A stretch of DNA of 62,449 bases, from IMG/VR virus record IMGVR_UViG_3300020442_001526, positions 1-62,449 of that record; one strand, given 5' to 3'. Under the pieces are notes generated by a model, which saw only the letters and a list, made by a program, of their open reading frames with translations, did not search any database and was not told the DNA's origin. Positions 15,955 through 24,395 of this stretch are shown here, one piece after another; the first letter of the stretch is position 1; the number at the start of each line of letters is the position of its first letter. The DNA is from a virus. Both the position numbers and the translations under genes were made by a program.

Positions 15955-16071
15955 TTATCCTGTAATACTTACAGTAGATATTACAAATATGCACACTAGA
16001 CAAATTATTTCAAATGAATCTTGAACGTCGGAGGTTTTTATGTTTTTTAGGTTAGTGTAAATTGTTTTCAT
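15955..16071 (-). CDS. Possible 38-residue membrane peptide
   Basis: MKTIYTNLKNIKTSDVQDSF followed by a hydrophobic stretch (EIICLVCIFVISTVSI). The stop lies in the ribosome-binding region of the next gene, as in a compact operon. There is no clear Shine-Dalgarno, so the call is tentative. Confidence 0.4.
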   Translation of the reverse strand: MKTIYTNLKNIKTSDVQDSFEIICLVCIFVISTVSITG

Positions 16072-16131
16072 TGTGTGTTAATGATATATGTAAAATTTAT
16101 TACATATAATAACTACTGCTTATACAAAAGG

Positions 16132-16139
16132 TATTTATT
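16132..16139 (-). promoter_or_regulatory. AATAAATA late-promoter-like motif in an AT-rich gap
   Basis: The 100-base gap 16072-16174 is AT-rich, with AATAAATA at 16132-16139 and a small ATGTAA/TTACAT inverted repeat near 16088-16105. It is the only candidate promoter for the 16071-to-15546 small genes. Confidence 0.35.
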
Positions 16140-16174
16140 CTATTATAACAAAAAGTTATTAAAGTGTGGTTTTT

Positions 16175-17194
16175 TTACAACGTTTTAGTTATGCTGATGT
16201 CGTTGAGGTTGTTGCAAAACTCGTAAGGACAACGAGTTTCTGTTTTAGGAATTTCCCAATTATCTAATTGCGTTATGTTTCCAAAGTTTCTAGCACCACA
16301 CCAACTGCTTATTACTTCGCCATTCATGTCTATGTTTAAACTGTCAAAACCCAATTCACATTTCATTCCTTTAAATTTATTTAAACCTTCATTGATAATT
16401 TGATGACTTTGAACATACTTTGCAGGAGCATCTTCATACATAAATTCTGTACTCCAAAATCTAGGATGTCTTTGCTCGTCGTCTGGATCGCTGTGTGTTC
16501 GATTTGGATTTGGTAATAATCCTGGTCGTTGCATAATTTTAATTTCTTCAGGAGTATAATTATAATAAGGTTGCTGTTGAAAATGGTTTGCTTCAGGGCC
16601 TAAGTATTTTTTGTACATGGTTTTAATTGTAATGTTAACATCATAAATACTTTGCATTTTACCATCTGTAAACATATTTCGTAAATTATCTGCAACTTTA
16701 CTTAACTCTTCTACACGACCTCCTATACCAGCAATATTAATATCTAATATTAAATTATCTTTTAGTACTTCCACAACATCATATAAATGTTGTTCTTCCA
16801 TTGTTAAAGGATGATATGTTATAACTACACCTGTAAGATAATCTCTGGCTTCTTTCCACCAGTCTACTGTTCTACTGCCATTGGTATAAATTGTAACACT
16901 AGAATTATACATTGCTATACGTTCTATAATTTTTTCAAAATCTGGAATAGTAGTAACTTCGCCACCAAGCAATTCCCAATGCATATATCTATGTTTGTCT
17001 TTATAATGTTTAGATATTTTGTCTACTACATTTAAATATTTGTCTGTAGACATCCAAGGTTTTGATCCATCATGTAAAATTGAAGGGCAATACTCACAAC
17101 TAAAATTACAGGTGTTTCCCATACTCCATTGAATTTGTACTGCTCTATCAGGATCTGTTGTTTGTGGGCCTTTTACCCAAAGTAGTTTAGGCAT
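16175..17194 (-). CDS. Radical SAM protein with C-terminal cysteine-rich (SPASM-like) region
   Basis: 339 residues. N-terminal CNFSCEYC (CxxxCxxC for the 4Fe-4S cluster) sits after IQWSMGNT. MHWELLGGEVTTIPDF is the GGE SAM-binding strand, and SVTIYTNGSR is the next strand. The last ~75 residues have several cysteines (MKCELGFDS, SSWCGARNFG, TRCPYEFCNNL), as in SPASM-type auxiliary-cluster domains. Such enzymes modify peptides or sugars. It has its own late-type promoter and the neighbours are an SGNH protein and glycosyltransferases, so the substrate is open. Confidence 0.85.
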   Translation of the reverse strand: MPKLLWVKGPQTTDPDRAVQIQWSMGNTCNFSCEYCPSILHDGSKPWMSTDKYLNVVDKISKHYKDKHRYMHWELLGGEVTTIPDFEKIIERIAMYNSSVTIYTNGSRTVDWWKEARDYLTGVVITYHPLTMEEQHLYDVVEVLKDNLILDINIAGIGGRVEELSKVADNLRNMFTDGKMQSIYDVNITIKTMYKKYLGPEANHFQQQPYYNYTPEEIKIMQRPGLLPNPNRTHSDPDDEQRHPRFWSTEFMYEDAPAKYVQSHQIINEGLNKFKGMKCELGFDSLNIDMNGEVISSWCGARNFGNITQLDNWEIPKTETRCPYEFCNNLNDISITKTL

Positions 17195-17202
17195 AGTACA
17201 TG

Positions 17203-17210
17203 TATTTATC
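17203..17210 (-). promoter_or_regulatory. GATAAATA late-promoter-like motif
   Basis: Exact GATAAATA on the - strand between the SGNH gene stop and the radical SAM ATG (nine bases away). Confidence 0.5.
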
Positions 17211-18050
17211 TTACTTTATTAAATACGGATATACCACTTCATTCCAAAATAATTTGTGAGATATACTACTTGGATGAAGGTCATTGTGTTGAAAAACATC
17301 GTTTGGTCTTAGACGAGTTTTTGCATAATCTATTATACTTTCTTCTGATAATAAATTAGGTTCTACATACCTTTGATACTTTTTTAAAATATATTTAAAA
17401 GGTGATTGTTTATTAAAATTGTCCCAGCCATGGAAAAACTTTAATGTTATATTATTTGCCTTAGAAAAATAAACCAAATGTTGCAATGCTTCAATTGAAA
17501 GAACTGGACTTTCATGTCCATTTTTTATATGAGGGAATTTTTCAAACCAAACATCATCATGTCTTGTATACCAGAAAGCATGGTCTACTGCTCTATATTT
17601 AGGATTACGTGAATCACCTTCTCCAAAATGTCTAAAAAGATTTGCTCTGTTGTCAGCAGTAATTTGAAAAATTATTGTGTCTATGTAATCTATATCATTT
17701 TCATAAAAATGAATAAGTTTTCTCACATTATCTATATTTGAATTTCCACCTGAACCTAATATGTGTATTTGGTATTCCTCTTTAGGTAACGTTTTTACTC
17801 CATTTAGAATATTCTCTGGTTTAAAATTTTCAGATTGTTCTTCGCCATATACTTCACATCTTGTTTTATACTGTTCCTCATAATGTTGCATTGATTGAGC
17901 AATCTCTCGAAATTCAACATGCGTAAAAGAATTGTTTCTTTTTTCTATTTTGTCTTTTGATCCTTGGGTGTATATCCATGGATTAGAAACATGTGCCCAA
18001 CTATCCGGAGCATGTGTAAAACTACAACCTGTAAATACAATTTTTTTCAT
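17211..18050 (-). CDS. SGNH-fold hydrolase-like protein
   Basis: 279 residues. KKIVFTGCSFTHAP supplies the block I Ser, LGSGGNSNIDN the Gly/Asn blocks, and HNDLHPSSISHKLF the Asp-x-x-His block. These are the four elements of GDSL/SGNH esterases and acetyltransferase partners. It resembles the 54407 protein (GCSFT, GGNSN, DGHP). Acyl-ester or acetyl-sugar substrates are typical of the fold. It overlaps the alpha/beta hydrolase start by four bases. Confidence 0.65.
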   Translation of the reverse strand: MKKIVFTGCSFTHAPDSWAHVSNPWIYTQGSKDKIEKRNNSFTHVEFREIAQSMQHYEEQYKTRCEVYGEEQSENFKPENILNGVKTLPKEEYQIHILGSGGNSNIDNVRKLIHFYENDIDYIDTIIFQITADNRANLFRHFGEGDSRNPKYRAVDHAFWYTRHDDVWFEKFPHIKNGHESPVLSIEALQHLVYFSKANNITLKFFHGWDNFNKQSPFKYILKKYQRYVEPNLLSEESIIDYAKTRLRPNDVFQHNDLHPSSISHKLFWNEVVYPYLIK

Positions 18051-18904
18051 TTTAATTTTTTTACAATGTCTGTTATTATTCTATGTGTTGCCATCGGATC
18101 AAAAGTCATCCTTGCATCAATACGTTTAAAATCTGTATCTTTATATATTTTGCCTTTCTGTATCCATGCAAACACATCCTTTAATCTAGTAGGAACAGGA
18201 AAATCTGCATGATAATTTATCATTACCTGTTCTGCTAATTCATCTTTATATCCAGGTTTACAGAAACCGTGTGTACAATCAAAAAATTCAACAAACTCGC
18301 TATTTGTTTCTTTTGCAAATATTTTGCCTCTATCTGGACTAGTCCAATTATCCTCTGTGCCATGATACAATGTTACATCACACTCCTTGGCATTATAGAA
18401 TTCGGGCTCAAAAGGCCACAAGTTTCCATATACCAAAGCATAAAAAGTGTTTTTTGGAAGTACATCATTATAGTGTGCAATTACTTGAGCAATGCTATCA
18501 GCACCCCAACTAAAACCAACACATGCAATTTTATCAATGTCTAAATTCATAAAAAGAGATTCTTGGTTTTCTAAAATATACTTGTATGCTTCGACTGTTT
18601 CGTATGCTCTTGCTCTAGGACTAACATAGGTACCTAATTCGTTCCAGTTGATGTTTGTCATGTTCCTACAAGAAAAACTATCTATACATAATGTTGCAAC
18701 ACCATGGTCATTTAATATATTAACAAAATGTTCTGTATCATTTCCTAGTCCACCTGAACCATGACTTATAATACACAATGGTTGATTTCCATCGAATTTA
18801 AAAGGTATTGAAACTTCACAGCCTACTGAAATAGGAGACTCGTCCCAATATACATTCCTCATTCCTTCTACAGAATAAATTATTTTTCTTACATTCTTTT
18901 TCAT
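18047..18904 (-). CDS. Alpha/beta hydrolase (dienelactone-hydrolase-like)
   Basis: 285 residues. LCIISHGSGGLGND gives the oxyanion region, CVGFSWGADSIAQ the nucleophile elbow (Ser of GxSxG), YHGTEDNWTSP the acid, and FDCTHGFCKPG the catalytic His, so the triad is complete. It probably hydrolyses an ester or thioester. It is coupled by overlap with the SGNH gene downstream and the 18901 gene upstream, placing two hydrolases in one operon with lipid desaturases. Confidence 0.8.
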   Translation of the reverse strand: MKKNVRKIIYSVEGMRNVYWDESPISVGCEVSIPFKFDGNQPLCIISHGSGGLGNDTEHFVNILNDHGVATLCIDSFSCRNMTNINWNELGTYVSPRARAYETVEAYKYILENQESLFMNLDIDKIACVGFSWGADSIAQVIAHYNDVLPKNTFYALVYGNLWPFEPEFYNAKECDVTLYHGTEDNWTSPDRGKIFAKETNSEFVEFFDCTHGFCKPGYKDELAEQVMINYHADFPVPTRLKDVFAWIQKGKIYKDTDFKRIDARMTFDPMATHRIITDIVKKLK

Positions 18905-19509
18905 ACGGAATACTCCTTAAATTTTTCAAAATTGATATTCCATACAACTTGTGGTACTTGATAAAAATCAAAAATACCCTCTGGAACAGCAATGCCTTTT
19001 CTTTTCCACCAATTACGTTTTATGTAATCTGTAATTGAATTTGTACTCTTTACATAATTATCTGAGTATGCTTTATTGGCTAATGTAGTACCAAACGTTG
19101 CTTTAAAGTTTTCTTGTTCACTTGCCCACTTTAAATTGTAATATAATAATCCATCGAACTCAGGCATTTCATGTCCGCGACCATAACGAACAAATTTTGT
19201 CATAGGTATATTTTCATTTGGTATTCGTGAAAGTCTAGTCCAAACTCTATAATAACCTTCTTTGTACTCAGGCATATACTCAACGCCTCCTACTGCATAA
19301 ATTTCCTCAGTGGGTATATGCACCATGCAATGATATTTAATTTTGTCTACTTTCATTGCATCAGGTGATGCATTCTGTGTAAATCCTAAACTGCCTGCTA
19401 CATCACAGAACTTTTCTAACATAGGCATCCAATAGTCATCTAATTCGACACAACCTATTTTGCCATCGAAAAAAGTTCTTAAGATTTTTTGATTGTTGCT
19501 ATCATCCAT
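18901..19509 (-). CDS. Unknown phage protein (GNAT-like size, unproven)
   Basis: 202 residues from MDDSNNQKILRTFF. This start is preferred to the ATG at 19533 because GTAGGCAG precedes it. Alternating helices and strands (YHCMVHIPTEEIYAVGGVEY, YRVWTRLSRIP) could form an acyltransferase-type fold, but no catalytic motif is clear. It overlaps the desaturase end and the next hydrolase start, so it belongs to the lipid-related operon. Confidence 0.55.
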   Translation of the reverse strand: MDDSNNQKILRTFFDGKIGCVELDDYWMPMLEKFCDVAGSLGFTQNASPDAMKVDKIKYHCMVHIPTEEIYAVGGVEYMPEYKEGYYRVWTRLSRIPNENIPMTKFVRYGRGHEMPEFDGLLYYNLKWASEQENFKATFGTTLANKAYSDNYVKSTNSITDYIKRNWWKRKGIAVPEGIFDFYQVPQVVWNINFEKFKEYSV

Positions 19510-20246
19510 CTGCCTACGTCCAACTCGTACCATTTAGTGTTAAAGTTTAATCTTCTTGGTCTATAATGATGATTGTTATGTAAACTTTCACCCCATGTTA
19601 AAAATACTAACCAAGGATTGTTTGTGCTGTTATTTTGCATAGGATCTGTTTCATATGTTAATCCTTTAATAGGCAAATGTCCAAATACATTTACTATTCC
19701 ACTTATTACAACACTTAAAAAACTTGCATTCAAACTTGCAAGTATATATCTACCATCAAACCACCAAACTGTAAATGTTGTAATTAAAAATAAGTTTAGT
19801 AGTATTAATAACGCATAATTTTTGTGGCACCAGATTGCAAACGGATCTAAAGTTTTTTTAATCTTAAAAAGTTCTGTCCTAGCAAATTCGTGATTTTCTT
19901 TATGAAATATCCAACCAAAGAAAGCATAAAATAAACCCTTAGTTGGTGTATGTACGTCTCCGTCTTTGTCTGTGTGTGCATGGTGACTTCTATTGTGTAA
20001 TAATGTCCAAGTCACCGGCGAGCCTTGTGCTCCTTGGCAACCTAAATATAAAAGTAATTTGCGTATAGGTTCCCAAGTTTTAAAACTGTTATGTGCATGT
20101 AATCTATGAAAGCCAACACTTATTCCATATCCACTATATAATAATGTAAAAAATGCTGTAGCACACCATAATTGTAAACTGCCAAAAGCCATAGACCATG
20201 CTAGACTTAATCCAGCAATTGGTAGAAATAATAAGTAAAACAACAT
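19479..20246 (-). CDS. Fatty-acid desaturase (delta-9/acyl-CoA type)
   Basis: 255 residues from the ATG at 20246, which overlaps the previous stop as TAATG. Three di-iron histidine boxes: HRLHAHNSF, HNRSHHAHTD and HNNHHYRP, with four hydrophobic spans between them. This is the arrangement of membrane delta-9 desaturases, which insert a double bond in acyl chains. It is slightly short for the family. It is paired with a second desaturase immediately upstream. Confidence 0.9.
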   Translation of the reverse strand: MLFYLLFLPIAGLSLAWSMAFGSLQLWCATAFFTLLYSGYGISVGFHRLHAHNSFKTWEPIRKLLLYLGCQGAQGSPVTWTLLHNRSHHAHTDKDGDVHTPTKGLFYAFFGWIFHKENHEFARTELFKIKKTLDPFAIWCHKNYALLILLNLFLITTFTVWWFDGRYILASLNASFLSVVISGIVNVFGHLPIKGLTYETDPMQNNSTNNPWLVFLTWGESLHNNHHYRPRRLNFNTKWYELDVGRWMIATIKKS

Positions 20247-21070
20247 TATTTCTTCAATCCGTCTATGACCCAACCACTAACATCTATTTCTGTCCAGTGT
20301 TGACTGTTGTTTGTTGCTTTCCAATATCTATGATGATTATTATGCAACATCTCTCCCCAGGTCAAAATTGCACCTAGTCTATTATTCACACTATTGTCTG
20401 GAGTTTCATAATTTCTATAGCCAAACCAACTCATGTGACTTAGTGCTGTTACTAAACTTGTGTTCATTAATGTTGCCCATATACCAAACCAAACACCATA
20501 TAATGCAACTTGCCAACCAAATAGTAACCAAACCAAACCAACTGTTCCATAGTTTATTACTATATGATAATCATTTAAAAATGTATAATACTTGTCATTT
20601 ACAAAGTTACGTCTGATATATGTAACTAAAACACGTCTGTCTATGTGTTTATCAAAATATTCTTGTTCTTTATGCCATGTTAAAAAAGCATGCCAAAATC
20701 CTTTTAAAGGACTATGTGGATCATCTTCTCTATCACTATTCTTATGATGTCCTCTTTCATGAATCATAACCCAAGGGAAAATACTTCCATAGCCATTAAA
20801 CACACTAAAGGTAGTCATGATTCGTTCTCTCCATTTGGGCATTTCAAATGCAGAATGTCCCCAATACCTATGCAATCCTATTGCCATGCCAATACAGCCA
20901 AATAAGAAGTATGTAAATAATCCTAACCATAAGTAATTCCAATCTCCATTAAAAGCCATAATCGGCAGAATACACACACCGACTATTTGTATAGGAAGTG
21001 TGTAAAGCCAAAAGTTCGCTTTTGCTTTATCTTTAAAAAAGTTTGTTAAGGAAGTCAAAATTTTGCTCAT
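20246..21070 (-). CDS. Fatty-acid desaturase (second copy)
   Basis: 274 residues. His boxes HRYWGHSAF, HERGHHKNSD and HNNHHRYW, with membrane spans such as YLWLGLFTYFLFGCIGMAIG. It is homologous to, but well diverged from, the 19479 protein, so the pair may act at different positions or chain lengths. The start lies 38 bases inside the end of the PP-loop-like gene. The likely effect is on host membrane fluidity or a phage-specified lipid. Confidence 0.9.
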   Translation of the reverse strand: MSKILTSLTNFFKDKAKANFWLYTLPIQIVGVCILPIMAFNGDWNYLWLGLFTYFLFGCIGMAIGLHRYWGHSAFEMPKWRERIMTTFSVFNGYGSIFPWVMIHERGHHKNSDREDDPHSPLKGFWHAFLTWHKEQEYFDKHIDRRVLVTYIRRNFVNDKYYTFLNDYHIVINYGTVGLVWLLFGWQVALYGVWFGIWATLMNTSLVTALSHMSWFGYRNYETPDNSVNNRLGAILTWGEMLHNNHHRYWKATNNSQHWTEIDVSGWVIDGLKK

Positions 21071-21989
21071 AGTGTGTTTCTAACATCTCTTTAAGTTTTG
21101 TGTCAACTTTAACTGTGTACTGTAAACTTGCATACTTCATTGTTAAAGGACCAAAGGGCGACAACTTTTGTCGAAGCTCTTTATCGTATTTATCATGTCC
21201 GAAAAAACTTTTAAGCAATTCAATGCCAATTAACTTCTGTGTAGTAGGTTTTATGTCAAAACCTGCTTGTTTTATGGTTCTCATTTCATACTGATAATAT
21301 CTATGAGGTGCATTATCAACGAAATCTTGTGTAGGTGATTTTAAAACATCACCATAACTTTGTGTAAACATCCAACTTGAATACATGTCTACATAGTGTT
21401 CTTGAAAATTTGTATATTCCTTTCCACTTACTTCTGCCGCATGTTCTTGTGTTTCATGTGGAACAAAAGGCATGAATCCATTGTTTTTTGTTCTAGTCCA
21501 ATCACTTGTACTTACATGCATCATAAACCCTGGATAAACTATACAGCAATCAGGCAATAGGTCAAAAAACTTTCCTGCTATTGTCATTTGTGGTTGTGTA
21601 GTAGGAAATTTTTCTCCATAATATAAAAATTCTGGTCCATTAAATAAGGCAGGCACATCTATATCAAATAGTTCGTAAGGTATTCCTCTTGATTCACAAT
21701 ATGCTATTGTACAATCGTTTTCTCTTTTACTAAGTTCATTACTTAATACAGGAATTGCCGCAACAAATTCTATTCCTGCCATTCTAAAAGCCTGCATGGC
21801 TATTTGTGAATACATGTGTTGCACACTATAATCACACCAAACATACAAGTCTTTTGTAAATTTTTCTCTTATCTGGATAGCAGTTTTTACTGCTTCTTGC
21901 ATAGGAGTACCTGGCATTTTTTCAGGAGCATGAACAAACATATCGACATTTTTTCCATTTCCGAATTCACTGAATGTTACTCCTCTCAT
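21033..21989 (-). CDS. PP-loop (ATP-pyrophosphatase)-like protein with altered loop
   Basis: 318 residues. The first 110 follow an N-type ATP-pyrophosphatase pattern: strand DLYVWCDYSVQHMYSQ, helix, strand FVAAIPVL, NDCTIAYCESRGIPY and ELFDIDV. The canonical SGGxDS loop is replaced by CDYSVQHMYS, so ATP use is doubtful. The C-terminal 200 residues are aromatic-rich and unrecognised. It could be an inactive scaffold or an altered ligase. It overlaps the neighbouring genes on both sides. Confidence 0.45.
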   Translation of the reverse strand: MRGVTFSEFGNGKNVDMFVHAPEKMPGTPMQEAVKTAIQIREKFTKDLYVWCDYSVQHMYSQIAMQAFRMAGIEFVAAIPVLSNELSKRENDCTIAYCESRGIPYELFDIDVPALFNGPEFLYYGEKFPTTQPQMTIAGKFFDLLPDCCIVYPGFMMHVSTSDWTRTKNNGFMPFVPHETQEHAAEVSGKEYTNFQEHYVDMYSSWMFTQSYGDVLKSPTQDFVDNAPHRYYQYEMRTIKQAGFDIKPTTQKLIGIELLKSFFGHDKYDKELRQKLSPFGPLTMKYASLQYTVKVDTKLKEMLETHYEQNFDFLNKLF

Positions 21990-23128
21990 TCTGTTCCCCT
22001 ATATAAATGATAATCATTTAAGTTATACGTTCTAACAAATGGATCTCCCGGCTCTAACAATTTTACAGGTCTAGCCATAGGAACCCAATATTCTCTTATA
22101 TCAAAAGGAGGCATACTATACTCCCTATTAAAATATTTCTTTTTACATTCTTCATATGAAGGTTTATTATCTGCATCGCAACTTATAATATGGTATTCAA
22201 ATAATTGTCCATTTATGTCTGCTAATATTCTATGAAACATATCTTCTTTGTATTTGAACGTTCCGTATAGCCAACCAACACTAGGATCAAATGTAATACC
22301 CCTAGGTAGACTATCTTCTAAATCTATATATCTAGGTTCTACAAAACTTCTTAATGGTATACTACCTGATAAAATACTTACTTGGTCTCCAGGTCGACTG
22401 GGTAATAAGTGTTCTCCTGCAATATATCTTAAATTGGATACAGGCATAAACTCGTAGAATTTTGTTTTGTTAGACGGCGTTTGTGCAAGTCTTAGAGGCC
22501 ATGGAGCACTACGAACATGGCTTTCGCTATAAAAACCTAATTCGTAATCTAATTCTAAACGTTTGTTAGACATCAATTCACATACTTCGTGAACTGCTTT
22601 ATTACTGTTTGGTTGGTTTGGAACTGTAACATCATACAAATCTATCCAGTTCTGATAATGCCCATTATGTTTATTTCCGCCTACTTTAATTACACCTTCT
22701 ACAGCAACGGGACTTATATCTAATACAGGTAAATCCTGATTACCACCTGCACAAACAACCATATTTCCTGCTTCTATTAGTTTTTGTATCCTGTAATCTA
22801 CTATATAATTACGGTCCATTTGCCAACTAAAACACAATATTTGCGGTTTAAGGGCCTCTAAAAGGTCTAATTTTTCTATGAGTGGTGCAAGTGTATCTTC
22901 TGCTAAAACCGTTGTGTATGACGTTGTATGACGCTCATAGACGTCAATATAAGCACAATCATTGTTGTTTTGCATACTGTATACACCAAAATTACTAGTA
23001 ATATAGTTAATATGGTCATATTCGTTCAGTTGGCAATCTAACAAAAAAGTGTTATGTTTAAAAGATTGTATAACTTCGACAGGTAATTTAGACGTGTCGA
23101 TATTATCAACAAATTGAACTATTATCAT
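21986..23128 (-). CDS. Subtilase-like fold (apparently degenerate) with He_PIG-type Ig domain
   Basis: 380 residues. ILCFSWQMDRNYIVDYRIQ, then MVVCAGGNQDLPV and SPVAVEGVIKVGG match the central subtilisin strands and the AGN oxyanion region. A clear catalytic GTS-x-S is not visible, so it may be inactive. Residues ~283-300 (LPRGITFDPSVGWLYGTF) are a He_PIG signature. The C-terminus carries SMPPFDIREYW, also found in the 14246 oxygenase. It is beside the PAAR gene, so a tail-associated role is possible. Confidence 0.45.
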   Translation of the reverse strand: MIIVQFVDNIDTSKLPVEVIQSFKHNTFLLDCQLNEYDHINYITSNFGVYSMQNNNDCAYIDVYERHTTSYTTVLAEDTLAPLIEKLDLLEALKPQILCFSWQMDRNYIVDYRIQKLIEAGNMVVCAGGNQDLPVLDISPVAVEGVIKVGGNKHNGHYQNWIDLYDVTVPNQPNSNKAVHEVCELMSNKRLELDYELGFYSESHVRSAPWPLRLAQTPSNKTKFYEFMPVSNLRYIAGEHLLPSRPGDQVSILSGSIPLRSFVEPRYIDLEDSLPRGITFDPSVGWLYGTFKYKEDMFHRILADINGQLFEYHIISCDADNKPSYEECKKKYFNREYSMPPFDIREYWVPMARPVKLLEPGDPFVRTYNLNDYHLYRGTE

Positions 23129-23157
23129 GAATAATACTTATCTAGAATTAGATAAGG

Positions 23158-23421
23158 TTAGCCAGCAAATACGGTACCTGATCCTGTTGCGGAATGTCCA
23201 CAACTGGCATTATCGCCTTTTCTGACTACAGGTTGCCCTTCTGCAAAAACAGTTCCACTAGCACTTACCATTGTAGCAGAAACGTGGGGTGGGTCTCCGT
23301 GTGGGGAAACATTATCATTGATTACAGAAGTTATGGAACCTTCTGTAAGTACAGTAGGTGCGCCAGGACCCAAAATAGTTCCTACTGCATTGTCAGTTAA
23401 TACTCTAGTTACACCTGGCAT
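23158..23421 (-). CDS. PAAR-motif tail spike tip protein
   Basis: 87 residues in a continuous beta pattern: MPGVTRVLTDNAVG, VSPHGDPPHVSATMVS, and VRKGDNASCGHSATGSGTV at the end. PAAR proteins (T4 gp5.4 type) cap the central spike and bind a metal through His and Cys at the tip, and H and C are present in SPHG and ASCGH. It is followed by the 23427 gene in opposite transcript order. Confidence 0.85.
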   Translation of the reverse strand: MPGVTRVLTDNAVGTILGPGAPTVLTEGSITSVINDNVSPHGDPPHVSATMVSASGTVFAEGQPVVRKGDNASCGHSATGSGTVFAG

Positions 23422-23426
23422 TTATT

Positions 23427-23912
23427 TTACATTCCTGAGGAGCCAGGTTGCTGTACTGACTTAACATAACTTAGGTATGCTTGTTTCATCTTGTTAAGTG
23501 GAGTTGTTTCTAAACTCATACCATCGGCTCTTGCAACATTAGTTTCCCAACTATCATAATCTAATGGGCTACCATCTCCTCGAACAAGAACTCCCTTAGC
23601 ATTCTTTTTAACATCGTTATCAGCAACTTCTTTTGCACGACCATCATCTACTGTAGGTTCGTATTGTGCAACTTCACCCGGTGACCTTTCTGAATCTATA
23701 GCACGTTCGGCACTACTTGTAGAATTTTTGTTATAGTCAGGTGAATCGTATGCAACTTCTTGTCCTGCAACACCTGGTGATGCTGTTGCTAAACTTCCGA
23801 TTGCTCCTATTGTAGCCATTGCTTTACCTAGTTTACCTAATTTCTTTTCTGCTAGAAGTTCAGCAATCAATTGCTGTTCTTCAATTAAGTCTATAAGTTC
23901 TCTCATTTCCAT
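23427..23912 (-). CDS. Unknown virion-cluster protein with coiled-coil leader
   Basis: 161 residues. N-terminal MEMRELIDLIEEQQLIAELL is an amphipathic leader like those of other virion proteins here, followed by a small hydrophobic patch (MATIGAIGSLATASPGVAG) and a polar disordered region with a C-terminal helix. It lies five bases upstream of the PAAR gene and has GATAAATA upstream. Probably a virion-assembly protein. Confidence 0.55.
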   Translation of the reverse strand: MEMRELIDLIEEQQLIAELLAEKKLGKLGKAMATIGAIGSLATASPGVAGQEVAYDSPDYNKNSTSSAERAIDSERSPGEVAQYEPTVDDGRAKEVADNDVKKNAKGVLVRGDGSPLDYDSWETNVARADGMSLETTPLNKMKQAYLSYVKSVQQPGSSGM

Positions 23913-23941
23913 AATATTGTTTCCATAAAATGTTTACTATG

Positions 23942-23949
23942 TATTTATC
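23942..23949 (-). promoter_or_regulatory. GATAAATA late-promoter-like motif
   Basis: Exact octamer on the - strand, 30 bases before the 23912 ATG, just after the terminator of the DUF4278 gene. Confidence 0.55.
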
Positions 23950-23961
23950 TATATACTCAAA

Positions 23962-23989
23962 AGAAAAGGGTCGTTGCCGACCCTTTTCT
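23962..23989 (-). terminator. Strong intrinsic terminator
   Basis: Perfect 12-bp stem AGAAAAGGGTCG/CGACCCTTTTCT with a four-base loop, followed on the - strand by TTTG. It ends the DUF4278 transcript and, being symmetric, could act in both directions. Confidence 0.85.
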
Positions 23990-24011
23990 GTTTGTCTATA
24001 AGACAGACCTA

Positions 24012-24176
24012 TTACGCAACCCATTTAACACCGCGGTATGTGCCGCTAGATGCTTTAATGGACTTTTGTGCGTAAATAGGATCATGTTTTGTTCCTCGGT
24101 AGATACCGCCCTTTGCAGTTGACTGTTCGGGTTTAATATCAGCGGGATTGTACTTGATACCTCTGTAAAAGTTCAT
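24012..24176 (-). CDS. DUF4278-like small protein with three YRG(I/T/V)K repeats
   Basis: 54 residues from the ATG at 24174-24176, with GAGGAGG six bases upstream. The protein is built on FYRGIKYNP, IYRGTKHDP and TYRGVKWVA, spaced ~22 residues apart, which matches the repeat type of DUF4278 peptides known mainly from cyanobacteria and their phages. The function is unknown. It is transcribed behind a candidate glutamine riboswitch and closed by a terminator, forming a self-contained unit. Confidence 0.8.
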   Translation of the reverse strand: MNFYRGIKYNPADIKPEQSTAKGGIYRGTKHDPIYAQKSIKASSGTYRGVKWVA

Positions 24177-24202
24177 GTCATCCTCCTCAATTAATTAAGT
24201 TA

Positions 24203-24330
24203 GATGCGTTCCTTCGGTTACTGTCGGTCTCGTTCGGCGATTGCCTACTTGCTTGCCTATCTTTTCAGATAGAGGTTTTCAGGTTACCTACTTCCGTTCA
24301 CTGCTACATTTAGAGTGAATGAACGATTGT
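24203..24330 (-). promoter_or_regulatory. Candidate glutamine riboswitch (glnA/Downstream-peptide class)
   Basis: The - strand carries the family's conserved blocks in order: ATCGTTCA (24320-24328), CGGAAGTAGG (24287-24296) and GAAGGAACGC (24206-24215). The outer P1 stem forms from CGTTC with GAACG. A CTATCT/AGATAG hairpin with a GAAA loop lies between the second and third blocks. The Shine-Dalgarno of the DUF4278 gene follows at 24181-24187. The class binds L-glutamine, and the Downstream-peptide subclass is known from picocyanobacteria and their phages. Confidence 0.8.
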
Positions 24331-24395
24331 AAATAGACTTTTAAACCATGTCTTATGGTGTGCAACTTACATAATATGTGCAAATTGTACACATT

